A DNA stretch of 64,000 bases from Vreelandella sedimenti (GCF_013416325.1 NZ_JACCGK010000018.1:1-64000), one strand, 5' to 3'; shown: positions 43,048-52,363, counted from the first letter of the stretch. Notes: a model not told the origin generated them from the letters alone. Program-made: numbers and translations.

Positions 43048-45345
43048 TTATGCATAGCGTTGGCGTAACACTTTAGCCGCTTCCACCATATTGGCCACCG
43101 CCGGCTCTACTTCCGCCCAACCACGGGTTTTTAGGCCGCAGTCCGGGTTCACCCACAGCCGTTCAGCAGGGATTTTTTCCAGGGCTTTCTCCATCAAATC
43201 GACCATCCAGCTCACCTCGGGAATATTGGGGGTGTGGATATCGTAAACCCCTGGGCCGATTTCGTTGGGATAAGCGAAGCCCTGGAAGGCATCCAGCAGG
43301 TGCATATCCGAGCGCGACGTTTCGATGGTGATGACATCGGCATCCAACGCAGCAATGGCGCCAATGATGTCGTTGAATTCCGAGTAACACATATGGGTAT
43401 GAATCTGAGTGGCGTTGGCCACGCCTGCGGCACTCAACTGGAAGCTCTCTACTGCCCAATCAAGGTATGCTTGCCACTCATGTTGGCGCAGCGGTAACCC
43501 TTCGCGCAGCGCTGGCTCATCAATTTGAATAATGCTGATCCCGGCTTTTTCCAGATCCAACACCTCATCACGCAGGGCCAAGGCAATCTGGCGGCAGGTG
43601 GTTTCCCGCGGCTGGTCATCACGTACAAACGACCACTGTAGAATCGTCACCGGCCCGGTCAACATGCCCTTCATGGGCTTATCGGTCAAGGTTTGGGCGT
43701 ACTTGCTCCAGCGCACCGTCATCGGGGCGGGGCGCGATACGTCACCAAAGATCACCGGCGGCTTCACGCAGCGTGAACCGTAACTTTGTACCCAGCCAAA
43801 ACGGGTAAACGCAAAGCCTTCCAACTGTTCACCAAAGTACTCCACCATATCGTTACGTTCGGCTTCGCCATGCACCGGCACATCAATCCCCAGCGCCTGC
43901 TGGCGCTCAACGGCGTAGGCAATTTCGACCTGCATACGGGCTTCGTAGTCGGCTAATGCCAGTTCACCGGCCTTAAAAGCGCGCCGGGCGGCACGAATCG
44001 CATCGGTTTGCGGGAAAGAACCAATCGTAGTGGTGGGAAATAGCGGTAGCTTAAGCGCGCGACGCTGAGCCTCAGATCGCACGCCATAAGGCGCCTGACG
44101 CTGACTATCGGCGGGGCGAACCGCCGCCAAACGCTCACTGACCACAGCTTGGTGAATACGCGTTGATTCACGCCGGGCATCCAACGCCCGTGTGGCCTGA
44201 TCCAGGCGCTGCTCATCGGCAGGCGTGGCGCGGTTATCGATCAAGCGCGCCAAGGTGACCACCTCGTCAAGTTTCTGCCGCGCGAAAGCCAGCCAGCTGA
44301 TCAGCTCATCACCAAGCTCTGTCTCCTGAGCCAAATCCACCGGCACATGCAACAGCGAGCAGTTGGGTGCCAACCAAAGCCGCTGACCCAGGCGCACTTT
44401 TAACGGCAGCAGGCGTTCTCGCAAGGCAGCCAAGTCGGCCCGCCAGACATTGCGGCCATCAACAAACCCCACCGATAGCACCTGATGAGGGCCAAGGCGG
44501 TCAATAACACCTTCGACTTGCTGGGGGGCGCGCACGGCATCAATGTGCAACCCCGCCACGGGCAAACGGGTCGCCAACGATAGGTTATCGCCCAAGCCGC
44601 CGAAGTAAGTGGCTAGCAATAGTTTTAGCGGCACAGACTGAAGGCGATGAAAAGCACGCTCATAGGCCTGCTGCCATGCCAGCGGCAGATCCTGCACCAG
44701 CGCTGGCTCATCCAGCTGCACCCACTCAATGCCTTGGGTGGCGAGCCGCGCCAATATTTCGCCATACACGTCGAGTACGCTGTCGAGCAGCGTCAGGCGG
44801 TCAAAATCACCGCCCTTGGTTTTGCCAAGCCATAGCCAAGTCAGCGGCCCCGTCAGTGTTACTTTCGGGGTAAAACCCGCCCGTAACGCTTCATCCACTT
44901 CGTCAAACAGACGGTTGGATGCCAGGGTAAAGGTGTGTCCTTCGTGCAGTTCGGGTACCAGGTAGTGGTAGTTGGTATCGAAGTATTTGGTCATTTCACA
45001 GGCTGCGGCGGGCTCACCCCTGGGAGCTCTACCGCGGGCCATACGGAAGGTGGTGTCGAGATCGACATCGCCACCAGCCACTTCATTATTGGCATTAAAG
45101 CGGGCAGGCACCGCGCCCAGCGCTACTGAAATGTTCAGCACTTGGTCGTAAAATGCGAAATCGCCCACGCTAACGAAATCCAAACCCGCGTCCTGCTGCG
45201 CCTGCCAGTGGCGCAAACGCAGCTCGCGACCGGTGTTTTCCAGCTCGCTACGCGTACATTCGCCCTTCCAGTATGCTTCAGTGGCTTTTTTTAATTCGCG
45301 CTGAGCGCCGATGCGGGGATAGCCGAGAATATGAGAAACTGTCAT
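43048..45345 (-). CDS. metE: Cobalamin-independent methionine synthase MetE
   Basis: Transfers methyl from methyltetrahydropteroyl-triglutamate to homocysteine. 765 residues, two barrels. Zinc ligands are visible in IHTHMCYSEFNDI (His and Cys) and NPDCGLKTR (Cys), and the C-terminal barrel contains GPVTILQWSFVRDDQPR. The ATG at 45345 gives the family start TVSHILGYPRIGAQRELK; ten extra codons upstream would include part of the MetR box and are not likely translated. It is divergent from metR, which should activate it in the presence of homocysteine. Confidence 0.97.
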   Translation of the reverse strand: MTVSHILGYPRIGAQRELKKATEAYWKGECTRSELENTGRELRLRHWQAQQDAGLDFVSVGDFAFYDQVLNISVALGAVPARFNANNEVAGGDVDLDTTFRMARGRAPRGEPAAACEMTKYFDTNYHYLVPELHEGHTFTLASNRLFDEVDEALRAGFTPKVTLTGPLTWLWLGKTKGGDFDRLTLLDSVLDVYGEILARLATQGIEWVQLDEPALVQDLPLAWQQAYERAFHRLQSVPLKLLLATYFGGLGDNLSLATRLPVAGLHIDAVRAPQQVEGVIDRLGPHQVLSVGFVDGRNVWRADLAALRERLLPLKVRLGQRLWLAPNCSLLHVPVDLAQETELGDELISWLAFARQKLDEVVTLARLIDNRATPADEQRLDQATRALDARRESTRIHQAVVSERLAAVRPADSQRQAPYGVRSEAQRRALKLPLFPTTTIGSFPQTDAIRAARRAFKAGELALADYEARMQVEIAYAVERQQALGIDVPVHGEAERNDMVEYFGEQLEGFAFTRFGWVQSYGSRCVKPPVIFGDVSRPAPMTVRWSKYAQTLTDKPMKGMLTGPVTILQWSFVRDDQPRETTCRQIALALRDEVLDLEKAGISIIQIDEPALREGLPLRQHEWQAYLDWAVESFQLSAAGVANATQIHTHMCYSEFNDIIGAIAALDADVITIETSRSDMHLLDAFQGFAYPNEIGPGVYDIHTPNIPEVSWMVDLMEKALEKIPAERLWVNPDCGLKTRGWAEVEPAVANMVEAAKVLRQRYA

Positions 45346-45361
45346 GATGAACCCTACCAAC

Positions 45362-45375
45362 GTGAAATAATTCAC
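45362..45375. promoter_or_regulatory. MetR binding site between metE and metR
   Basis: GTGAAATAATTCAC is a perfect 14-base palindrome containing TGAA-N4-TTCA, the MetR consensus. It lies 17 bases from the metE start codon and 70 from metR. A half-site (TGAATC at 45394) is nearer metR. The nearness to the metE start suggests the metE transcription start is close by, or that this site serves metR autoregulation. Confidence 0.75.
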
Positions 45376-45444
45376 ACAGTCTGGGCACCACGCCGTAGTG
45401 AATCAAACTAAAGTTTCTAATATTAAAGATGAACAATACTCACA

Positions 45445-46383
45445 ATGATTGAACTGCGACATCTACGCACGCTGCTGGCTCTGCGCGAAACCGGCTCTCT
45501 GGTCGACGCTGCTGATCGCGTGCATTTGACCCAATCGGCGCTTTCGCACCAGCTTAAAGATCTTGAGAGCCGCGTGGATAGCGCGCTTTTTGTGCGCAAA
45601 ACCCGTCCGGTGGAATTCACCCGCGCGGGGCTGCGGCTACTCGCTCTAGCCGACCAGGTACTGCCGGAAGTACGCAAGGCGGAGCGTGATTTGGCGCGCT
45701 TGGCAGGCACCGAGCAGGGGCGTTTGCATATGGCCATTGAGTGCCATAGCTGCTTTCAGTGGCTAATGCCCACTGTGGACTATTTTCGCGATCACTGGCC
45801 GGAAGTGGAAATCGACATTCCCAGTGGACACCACTTCGACCCGCTTCCGGCACTTGCCCGAGAGCAGCTGGATCTAGTAATCACCGCTGACCCCCAGCCC
45901 CTTGAGGGCATTCACTACGCTCCGCTGTTTCGCTATGAAGGGCTACTGGCCGTCGCCCGTCAGCACCCTTTTGCAGGCCGGGGGTATATAGAGCCCCAGG
46001 CACTGGCTGAGGAAACGTTGATTACCTACCCCGTTGAGCAGTCGCGATTGGATATTTTCACCCAGTTTTTGCAACCGGCGAACGTGCGTCCTCAGGAGAT
46101 TCGTACCGCCGAATTGACGATTATGATGATGCAACTGGTGGCCAGCGGGCGTGGCGTGTGTGCACTTCCCAACTGGGCACTCACCGAGTATTTAGAGCGC
46201 GATTACGTTAGCGCGGTGAAGCTAGGCGAGCATGGGGTATGGAGCACGCTTTATGCGGCGATTCGCGAAGAGACCCGCGAAGCACCATGGATGCAAGATT
46301 TTTTACGCACGGCGCGGGAGACCTCCTTTGCAGTGCTATCCGGGGTCAAGCCTGCGGATCGCGACGCGGAATCAGCAGCGTAA
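45445..46383 (+). CDS. metR: LysR-type regulator MetR
   Basis: Homocysteine-responsive activator of methionine genes. 312 residues: N-terminal winged helix (about 1-62, SLVDAADRVHLTQSALSHQLKDLE), linker helix, and an effector domain of periplasmic-binding-protein fold (about 90-295). The family blocks CHSCFQWLMP and PSGHHFDPLPAL match MetR. The place, divergent from metE with a TGAA-N4-TTCA site between them, confirms the name. Its 3' end overlaps the convergent histidine kinase gene by 38 bases. Confidence 0.95.
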   Translation: MIELRHLRTLLALRETGSLVDAADRVHLTQSALSHQLKDLESRVDSALFVRKTRPVEFTRAGLRLLALADQVLPEVRKAERDLARLAGTEQGRLHMAIECHSCFQWLMPTVDYFRDHWPEVEIDIPSGHHFDPLPALAREQLDLVITADPQPLEGIHYAPLFRYEGLLAVARQHPFAGRGYIEPQALAEETLITYPVEQSRLDIFTQFLQPANVRPQEIRTAELTIMMMQLVASGRGVCALPNWALTEYLERDYVSAVKLGEHGVWSTLYAAIREETREAPWMQDFLRTARETSFAVLSGVKPADRDAESAA

Positions 46384-47941
46384 AGCGCGCGCCGCCCAAT
46401 GAGGGGCTGGTATCGATAGTCACGCTGCCACCGTGCCCGGCCATGATTTTCTGCACAATCGAAAGCCCTAAACCGTAACCACCAGAGCTGCGAGCACGGC
46501 TGTCGTCCAGCCGGGCAAACGGCTTGAAAATATCCGCTCGCGCTTCCGGCGGAATGCCGGGGCCGTCATCTTCAACGTCAATACGAACCAGATTGGGCTC
46601 ATCCCAAAGGTGAATCACCACCTGGGACTTGGCATGGCGACAGGCGTTGCCGACTAAGTTCTGCACCGCACGCTGGAGATAGCGCGGCTCCGCCAACAGC
46701 TCAATCTCAGGCCCAGGCGCAAGCGCCAGCGCTAAGCCCTTATGCAGCGGCGACAGCGTATCAATCACCCGTTCCGCCATGGCCCGGCACTCTACCAGCG
46801 CCGTTTCAAGCTCCGCGCCGTTAACCGTTTCCCCACCCAGTCGTGCATAGGTGAGAATTTCATCAACTAACTCATCGAGCTCGGCAATATCCGCATCAAT
46901 CCCCTGAAGCTGGCGGCGAATAGCAGGCTGGTCGGTCATATCCTCGACCATCTGCACGGCAAAGCGAATGCGCGCTACGGGGGTACGTAGTTCATGGGAA
47001 ACCGCCCGAATCATCTCCTGTTGACCGCGCAGCAGGCTCTGCACCTGATTGGCCATGCCATTAAAGGCCATGCCCAAGCGGCCTAAAAAGTCGCCGCTCT
47101 CTACCTTTACCCGGGTTTCCAGGCGGCCACTGGCAATCCGCGTGGCAGCCAGTTCCAGCCGCGCCATGCGGGCTTCAATACTGCGCATAATCAAATAAAT
47201 AATCAGGCTGAGAACGATCATCAGCCCCACCAGCAGAGGCAGATGCAAATTTAGCGGTAGAGTGTCGCCGCGGGAAATGGGCCCCGCTTGCAGCCATTGA
47301 GATTGGCCGGGTAGTTGATAAAGCAGCGTAATCGACAGCTTATCGGAGACGAGTCGGGTAATAACATTACCGCTGGCCAGTTGAGCCTGCTGCTGCGCGG
47401 TTAGCCCCCCAGGGAAAGCAGCCAAAAGCTGCAACGGCCAGCTTCCATGGCGCAGTTGAGCGATGCGCACGTCACGCTCGTTCTCGGGCACTGCTGCTAA
47501 CCAGTCGCCAAGCAGTTCGATACTGCCATGCCACTGGTGCTCACTCCAGTCATCGAGTCGTGCTTGCAGCAGCCAGGCGTCACCCGGCAAACGCTGTTGC
47601 AGTAGCCAGGGGCTCTCAGCGACCAGTATTTTGCCTTGTTCCAGACGCGATCGTTCGAAAAATCCCAAATCCGCATCGCTGATAGGTTGCAAGGTCAGCT
47701 GTAAATCGAGCTGTTCCGAAAAACGCTCAAGCAGAGCATTTCGCTGTTCAGCCGGTGCGTCGGCGAGCTGTTGTGTCATCAGCGACATAGGCAGCGCGGC
47801 GAGCTGCTCACGATAGTCTTCACGGCGCACCTGTTCGATAAAGGAGCGTCCCGCTAAGGCGATCACAAAAACCACCAATAGCGCGATGCCCAGCAGCAAA
47901 TAGAAACGTAAAAACGAGCCGTTACTGAGCACCCGCCGCAT
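46346..47941 (-). CDS. rstB: Sensor histidine kinase, RstB-like
   Basis: Inner-membrane sensor of a two-component system. 531 residues: transmembrane helix 1 (about 11-32), periplasmic domain (about 33-235), helix 2 (about 236-252), HAMP (about 253-305), dimerisation box AVSHELRTPVARIRFAVQM with phospho-acceptor H316, and HATPase with NLVGNACRHA, VEDDGPGIPPE and GGYGLGLSI. The RIRFAVQM and GYGLGLSIVQKIMAGHGG blocks resemble RstB, but the periplasmic domain is larger than in E. coli RstB (433 residues), so the signal may differ. The ATG at 47941 has AGAGGG eight bases upstream. The response regulator gene lies immediately upstream. Confidence 0.87.
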   Translation of the reverse strand: MRRVLSNGSFLRFYLLLGIALLVVFVIALAGRSFIEQVRREDYREQLAALPMSLMTQQLADAPAEQRNALLERFSEQLDLQLTLQPISDADLGFFERSRLEQGKILVAESPWLLQQRLPGDAWLLQARLDDWSEHQWHGSIELLGDWLAAVPENERDVRIAQLRHGSWPLQLLAAFPGGLTAQQQAQLASGNVITRLVSDKLSITLLYQLPGQSQWLQAGPISRGDTLPLNLHLPLLVGLMIVLSLIIYLIMRSIEARMARLELAATRIASGRLETRVKVESGDFLGRLGMAFNGMANQVQSLLRGQQEMIRAVSHELRTPVARIRFAVQMVEDMTDQPAIRRQLQGIDADIAELDELVDEILTYARLGGETVNGAELETALVECRAMAERVIDTLSPLHKGLALALAPGPEIELLAEPRYLQRAVQNLVGNACRHAKSQVVIHLWDEPNLVRIDVEDDGPGIPPEARADIFKPFARLDDSRARSSGGYGLGLSIVQKIMAGHGGSVTIDTSPSLGGARFTLLIPRRDPQA

Positions 47942-47961
47942 GATGCCATCCCTCTGAGTGA

Positions 47962-48666
47962 TCAACTGTCTTTGACGAAAAGATAACCTTTGCTGCGCAC
48001 GGTTTTGATCCGATGAGGCTGGTTCGGATCATCGCCAATTTTAGGGCGTATGCGCGATACGCGTACATCAATCGAGCGGTCTTGGCCGTCGTACTTAATG
48101 CCCCGTAATTCGCTGAATATCTCTTCGCGGGTGAGCACTCGGCCAGCATTACGGCCCAGTAACCAAAGTAGGTCAAACTCGGCGCTGGTTAAGTCAATCC
48201 GCTCGCCTGAAAGCCAGGCTTCACGAGTGGCGTTATCGATCTCCAGGTTTTCAAAACGCAGCCGCATTTCGCCGTCTGGTGCCGGCCCGTCGGCACGGCG
48301 CAATAGCGCGCGCATACGCGCCAATAGCACTCGCGGTTGAACCGGCTTCGGCACGTAGTCGTCGGCGCCCATTTCGAGCCCCAAGACCTGATCGAGATCA
48401 TCGGTGCGAGCGGTCAGCATCATGATCGGGCCGGCAAAATTGGGTCTAACGCGACGACAAATCGCCAGACCGTCCTCCCCTGGCAGCATTAAGTCTAAAA
48501 TCACCAGATCGGGCTGCAGGGTTAAAATACGGTCGACCCCTTTCGCACCGTCAGCTTCCAGCGTTACTTGGAAGCCGTTCGCTTCCAAGTAATCACGGGT
48601 CAGCTCGGCCAAACGCTGGTCATCCTCAATGATCAGGACATGATCTTGATCGGGATAGTCAGGCAT
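47962..48666 (-). CDS. rstA: OmpR-family response regulator, RstA-like
   Basis: DNA-binding partner of the kinase just downstream. 234 residues: receiver domain with acidic pair near D15/D16, phospho-acceptor D58 in VILDLMLPGEDG and the conserved lysine in YVPKPV; linker; OmpR winged helix (about 140-230) ending RSIDVRVSRIRPKIGDDP and IKTVRSKGYLF, like RstA. The frame is open to 48720, adding 18 residues (an ATG directly after AAAGAGG with no spacing), so the start is uncertain. Targets are not evident in the window. Confidence 0.88.
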   Translation of the reverse strand: MPDYPDQDHVLIIEDDQRLAELTRDYLEANGFQVTLEADGAKGVDRILTLQPDLVILDLMLPGEDGLAICRRVRPNFAGPIMMLTARTDDLDQVLGLEMGADDYVPKPVQPRVLLARMRALLRRADGPAPDGEMRLRFENLEIDNATREAWLSGERIDLTSAEFDLLWLLGRNAGRVLTREEIFSELRGIKYDGQDRSIDVRVSRIRPKIGDDPNQPHRIKTVRSKGYLFVKDS

Positions 48667-48950
48667 TACAGACTCTTGTGACTCAAGCGCCTGAAATTGC
48701 TGTTCCAAATGATCTACCATCCTCTTTATGCACTCCGCTTAGGCTGTTTGTTTTTTCACCCGCTCACCCAATACCAACGCAGGTGCCCTATGACTGGCAC
48801 TCAGGATAACTCAAAACCATCAAAACACCCGCTTCTGTCGTTACAATCATGCGTATTGATCGGTAGCCAAGGCCCAACACTTGATTCTCGCACCTGCGGG
48901 AGCTACTGTTAAAGCGCGAACTGTCGACAATTTGACAGGAGGAACCTGCC

Positions 48951-49091
48951 ATGGGAAGTAGCAAAACGAAAAGTGTCATTAAGCGTGTTTACGTTCCAGC
49001 CCAAGTGCGCGACCTGCCCAATGGGGAGAAGTTAAAAATCCCGGGGCATTACAAGGCGCCGCCCGGGGAAGAAAACGACACCATTGAGTAA
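48951..49091 (+). CDS. Small uncharacterised protein (46 residues)
   Basis: A 46-codon gene with a very strong ribosome binding site (AGGAGG, ten bases before ATG) and a terminator 35 bases after its stop. The product starts with a basic polar stretch (MGSSKTKSVIKRVYVPAQV), then RDLPNGEKLKIPGHYKAPPG and an acidic tail. No membrane helix or signal peptide. It lies alone between the rstA-like gene and a convergent small membrane protein gene. I do not recognise a family. The signals around it argue for a real gene. Confidence 0.7.
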   Translation: MGSSKTKSVIKRVYVPAQVRDLPNGEKLKIPGHYKAPPGEENDTIE

Positions 49092-49125
49092 TGTTTGATT
49101 AAGTATATCTATTGCTAAAGCATAT

Positions 49126-49160
49126 TAAAAAGGCAGACCACCAGTGGCCTGCCTTTTTTT
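49126..49160 (+). terminator. Intrinsic terminator after the 46-residue gene
   Basis: AAAAAGGCAG / CTGCCTTTTT stem extended by CCAC/GTGG and followed by TTTTTTT. It ends the small gene cleanly and may also stop leftward transcription. Confidence 0.85.
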
Positions 49161-49252
49161 ACTCAGCTACTTTTTTACAACTACTTTCTTCTGCTACACG
49201 TTTTGACGCACGTGCACAAGGCGTGCTTAGCTACAGCTTGGCTTTTCAGTGG

Positions 49253-49432
49253 CTACCCTTTGGGCCCAAACAAAAACCATGCAATTAAGCCGACTAACGG
49301 GAAAAACAGCAGCACCAGGATCCATATCAGCTTAGCAAGACCACCTGCATCGCTTTTGGCGACTTTCACAATGGCCCAGATCACAATGATGAGCCAGATT
49401 AGCCCTAATAAACCACCTACTTCAATGCCCAT
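49253..49432 (-). CDS. Small PLDc_N-type membrane protein
   Basis: A 59-residue protein with two transmembrane helices (about 8-24 and 33-54): GLIWLIIVIWAIVKVAK, then LIWILVLLFFPLVGLIAWFLFG. The sequence matches the phospholipase D-nuclease N-terminal (PLDc_N) mini-domain, which includes the xPLxGxIxWFxFG end. Such stand-alone proteins are common and of unknown function. Strong AAGGAG lies five bases before the ATG at 49432. Next upstream gene is the retropepsin-like protease, 72 bases away in the same direction. Confidence 0.85.
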   Translation of the reverse strand: MGIEVGGLLGLIWLIIVIWAIVKVAKSDAGGLAKLIWILVLLFFPLVGLIAWFLFGPKG

Positions 49433-49504
49433 AGCAACTCCTTAGCATGTTGGCACTCGTATTAATTGAGACAATCATATCAGTGGCACATTCACAAGCC
49501 GAAC

Positions 49505-50044
49505 TCACTGCTTGGGAAGGCTTAACACCATCTCGCCCGACTGTATTTCAATCGACAATAAATTTAAGAAGCTCATGCCGAGTAGAACGGTGTCACGCTC
49601 CATGCCTGGGCTGATAGACCCCTGTACATTCTGCACTTTTAGACCGCCCAGGGAAACCTCATCGAGTTCGGTTAAAGTACCTTCAACTCGACCATTGGCG
49701 GTATTGAACCAAGCGCTGCGTCCCGGCTTTAGTCCTAACTCACTAGCTAAATCGGCCGGTATGGCGACATAGGTGGCGCCAGTATCGAGCAAAAAGGTCA
49801 CCGGCGTTCCGTTGATGCGTCCCGGCGCCTCAAAGTGCCCTGCCCGATTACGTTTTAAGGTAACCGGCTCACCCGCAGGTAGCGTATGCACAATATTCGC
49901 GTTCGGGCGCATCATCTCTTCGAGGCCACCATGAATCCACCAAGTGCCCACCGCCATTAACAGCAACCAAAACAGCAGCATCATAACGATACCACCGCGT
50001 TGCGCTGTTTGACCTGCCAGGTGCGTCGCCATACTCCCCCTCAC
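49505..50044 (-). CDS. Membrane-anchored retropepsin-like aspartic protease (TIGR02281 type)
   Basis: A 179-residue clan AA aspartic protease: one N-terminal transmembrane helix (about 20-36), then a periplasmic or cytoplasmic retropepsin domain with active-site D87 in FLLDTGATYVAIP and the second hydrophobic loop VLLGMSFLNLLSIEI. As with retropepsins it must dimerise. The start is a GTG at 50044 that overlaps the MFS gene stop by four bases (GTGA), or an ATG at 50032; the former implies translational coupling. The substrate is unknown. Confidence 0.87.
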   Translation of the reverse strand: MRGSMATHLAGQTAQRGGIVMMLLFWLLLMAVGTWWIHGGLEEMMRPNANIVHTLPAGEPVTLKRNRAGHFEAPGRINGTPVTFLLDTGATYVAIPADLASELGLKPGRSAWFNTANGRVEGTLTELDEVSLGGLKVQNVQGSISPGMERDTVLLGMSFLNLLSIEIQSGEMVLSLPKQ

Positions 50045-51432
50045 TGAGGTAAGGATGCCTCGTTAGCGTTATTAGTGTTGCTATGACTGTTGGCTTCCCA
50101 GGCGAGCGCCGCTTCCCTACCACGGCGCTCGTTGACTCTGGCGCAAACCAGCATCGCGATAACGAACAGGGCAACACATAATAGAATAGACGCTTGCAAG
50201 CCAATCAGTGTCTGCAACACCCCCAACATGACGATACCCAACACTCCTGCCAACTTATTAGCCAGCCCCCAGAAGCCAAAAAACTCGGCTGATTTCTCCA
50301 AGGGTGAAAATAGCCCCACCAGAGCCCTGCTGGCAGATTGGCTTGAACCCAGGCTAAGCCCCGCCAGGCAGCCAACCACCAAAAATACGTACTGAGCCTG
50401 CCACTGCAGGTCAAACTGTCCATTTACCCACTGCGTCACCTCCGGCGTTGCCCAGATAGCAATAATCGCCAGCACCCATAGCGTCAGGGTCATTTGGTAC
50501 GTTCGCTTGGCACCTAGCTGATCCTGTATCCAGCCAAACCCCAAAGCCCCCGCCGCAGCGGTCACTTGGACAATAATAAACATGATATTGCGTACGCTTT
50601 CATCCCAGCCGATCACTTGAGCGCCATAAATAAAGGCGAACGCGATGATGATGTAGACACCGGCCATCGAGAACAGCAGCGAAATCAAAAACACCGTCAG
50701 ATCTTTAAAATAGCGCAGCTCGTGAAGGGTCGTGGTGACGCGGTTTAGGGCAATATGCCGATAAGAGACGCCACGGGGCTGGGGGGTGCCGCGCTCTTTT
50801 AGCCATAAAAACGTAGGGATAGCGGTAATCAGAAAAAAGCCGGCTGCAAAGGGCCCCACCCAGCGTATGCGTTCAAAGTTTTCCGCGCTGGCCTCGCCTA
50901 GCACCACCAGGGTAAAACCTGCCGCAAACAGCCCGCCGATGTAGCCGAGCGCCCAGCCAAAGCCGGAAATTTTGCCCAGCGACTGCGGCGGCCCAAGTTC
51001 AGGTAAAAATGCAGCAATAAATGACTCCCCCATGGAGTACGCGTAGTTAGACAGCACGATCAATAACAAACCGATAACGACGTAGCCCGGTTCAACGAAG
51101 TAGAGCATGCCCGTCGTGACTACAGTGGCAAGATAACTAATCAGCAGGAAGCGCTTTTTCTCCGCCCGGTAATCCATCACCGCACCGCACAGCGGCGCGG
51201 TAATCACCACCATTAGATAACTAATCGCCAGGGCCAAGCTCCACAAAAAGTTGGCCAACCGGAAGTTATCGCCTCGATCCCCCACAATGACGGTGGTAAA
51301 CAGCTCGCCAAATACCACGGTAATAATCAAAAGCGTGTAGGCCTGGTTGGCAAAATCAAACATCGCCCAGCCGAAAATTTCTCGACGCGATGCGTAGCCA
51401 TCCGTCGCCTTAGCAGTGTTAGCAGGCAGCAT
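50041..51432 (-). CDS. MFS transporter, UMF1 (Atg22-like) family
   Basis: A 463-residue permease with about twelve transmembrane helices, of the UMF1/Atg22-like branch of the major facilitator superfamily (signature near the N-terminus: EIFGWAMFDFANQAYTLLIITVVFGELF). Related eukaryotic Atg22 exports amino acids from the vacuole; bacterial members are uncharacterised. N- and C-termini are cytoplasmic, with an Asn/Glu-rich C-terminal tail. It is coupled to the retropepsin-like gene downstream and divergent from the binding-protein/diguanylate cyclase cassette. Confidence 0.87.
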   Translation of the reverse strand: MLPANTAKATDGYASRREIFGWAMFDFANQAYTLLIITVVFGELFTTVIVGDRGDNFRLANFLWSLALAISYLMVVITAPLCGAVMDYRAEKKRFLLISYLATVVTTGMLYFVEPGYVVIGLLLIVLSNYAYSMGESFIAAFLPELGPPQSLGKISGFGWALGYIGGLFAAGFTLVVLGEASAENFERIRWVGPFAAGFFLITAIPTFLWLKERGTPQPRGVSYRHIALNRVTTTLHELRYFKDLTVFLISLLFSMAGVYIIIAFAFIYGAQVIGWDESVRNIMFIIVQVTAAAGALGFGWIQDQLGAKRTYQMTLTLWVLAIIAIWATPEVTQWVNGQFDLQWQAQYVFLVVGCLAGLSLGSSQSASRALVGLFSPLEKSAEFFGFWGLANKLAGVLGIVMLGVLQTLIGLQASILLCVALFVIAMLVCARVNERRGREAALAWEANSHSNTNNANEASLPQ

Positions 51433-51574
51433 TAGTTTTCTCTCACAGGGGAAGCCGTAAGGCTAGCAGATAGAACCGCCAAGGCGCCACGGCTTGCGTT
51501 GGCAGATTAGAGGTGACAGCCGACCAGCGTTGCTCTAAGTTTGATTGATTGACAAGTAATATGGATAGACTGCG

Positions 51575-52357
51575 ATGGGATTAGTCCAACCCTCTCTACG
51601 GCGATTATACCGACAGCCGCTTAACAAGTTGATGGCCATGTTATGGCTGTGGCTGGCAGTCGTCGCAAGTGTGCAGGCGGATGAATCCAGCGGTTTAGCA
51701 TCACTCACCTTTATTACCGAAGAATACCCACCCTACAACTATATTGATAATCAGCAATTAACCGGAATATCGATTGATTTGCTGGAGGCTATTTTTGCGG
51801 CGACAGAAACACCATTAAGTCGTCATGACGTCCGCTACTACCCTTGGGTTCGCGGCTATGAGTTGGCACTAAGCCAACCTAATACGGTGCTATTTTCGAC
51901 TACGCGTACGCCCGCAAGAGAGGTCAATTTCCACTGGGTGGGGCCGATTGATCAAGATCGGGTCGTACTGCTAGCCCACCGCGACGCACCGATTGTGGTT
52001 GATTCTTTGGCGCAGGCGATTGATCGCGGCCTGACCGTGGTGGTCATTCGGGAAGATATCGGCGCCCAGGCGCTTTTGGAAGCTGGCTATCCTGAGCGCC
52101 TACTCGTATCCGCTATTGATAACCGAAGCGCACTCAATATGCTAACCCGCGGGCGAGTTGAGCTATGGGCTTACAGTCAGGATGTGGCTGGCTGGATAGC
52201 GACGTCAGAAGGTTATCCTAAAGATATTTTAACCCCCACACACACCCTTAGCGAATCTTCGCTATACTTTGCCATCAACAAAGCCACGGATCCACGTCTG
52301 GTAGCGCTGATGCAGCAGGCCTTAAACAAGGTGCAAGCGGGACGAGTCGAGAGGTAG
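51575..52357 (+). CDS. Periplasmic solute-binding protein (SBP_bac_3-like), first of a pair
   Basis: A 260-residue exported protein with signal peptide (hydrophobic about 19-34, cut near VQA-DE) and a PF00497-like amino-acid-binding fold: ITEEYPPYNY in the first strand, FSTTRTPAREVNFHWVGPI near residue 110, then a second lobe. No ABC permease or ATPase gene is nearby. It is a paralogue of the next gene, sharing the TEEYPPxNY and STTRTxxREaxFHWVGP blocks. It is the first gene of a tight three-gene unit with a diguanylate cyclase, so a sensory rather than transport role is likely. Weak ribosome binding site. Confidence 0.83.
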   Translation: MGLVQPSLRRLYRQPLNKLMAMLWLWLAVVASVQADESSGLASLTFITEEYPPYNYIDNQQLTGISIDLLEAIFAATETPLSRHDVRYYPWVRGYELALSQPNTVLFSTTRTPAREVNFHWVGPIDQDRVVLLAHRDAPIVVDSLAQAIDRGLTVVVIREDIGAQALLEAGYPERLLVSAIDNRSALNMLTRGRVELWAYSQDVAGWIATSEGYPKDILTPTHTLSESSLYFAINKATDPRLVALMQQALNKVQAGRVER

Positions 52358-52363
52358 TTGACG

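Noticed and set aside
48790..48912. A 40-codon frame ending TCGSYC, which at first looked like a small precursor peptide
   Set aside because: Weak ribosome binding site, no modification or export genes nearby, and no sign of conservation that can be judged here.
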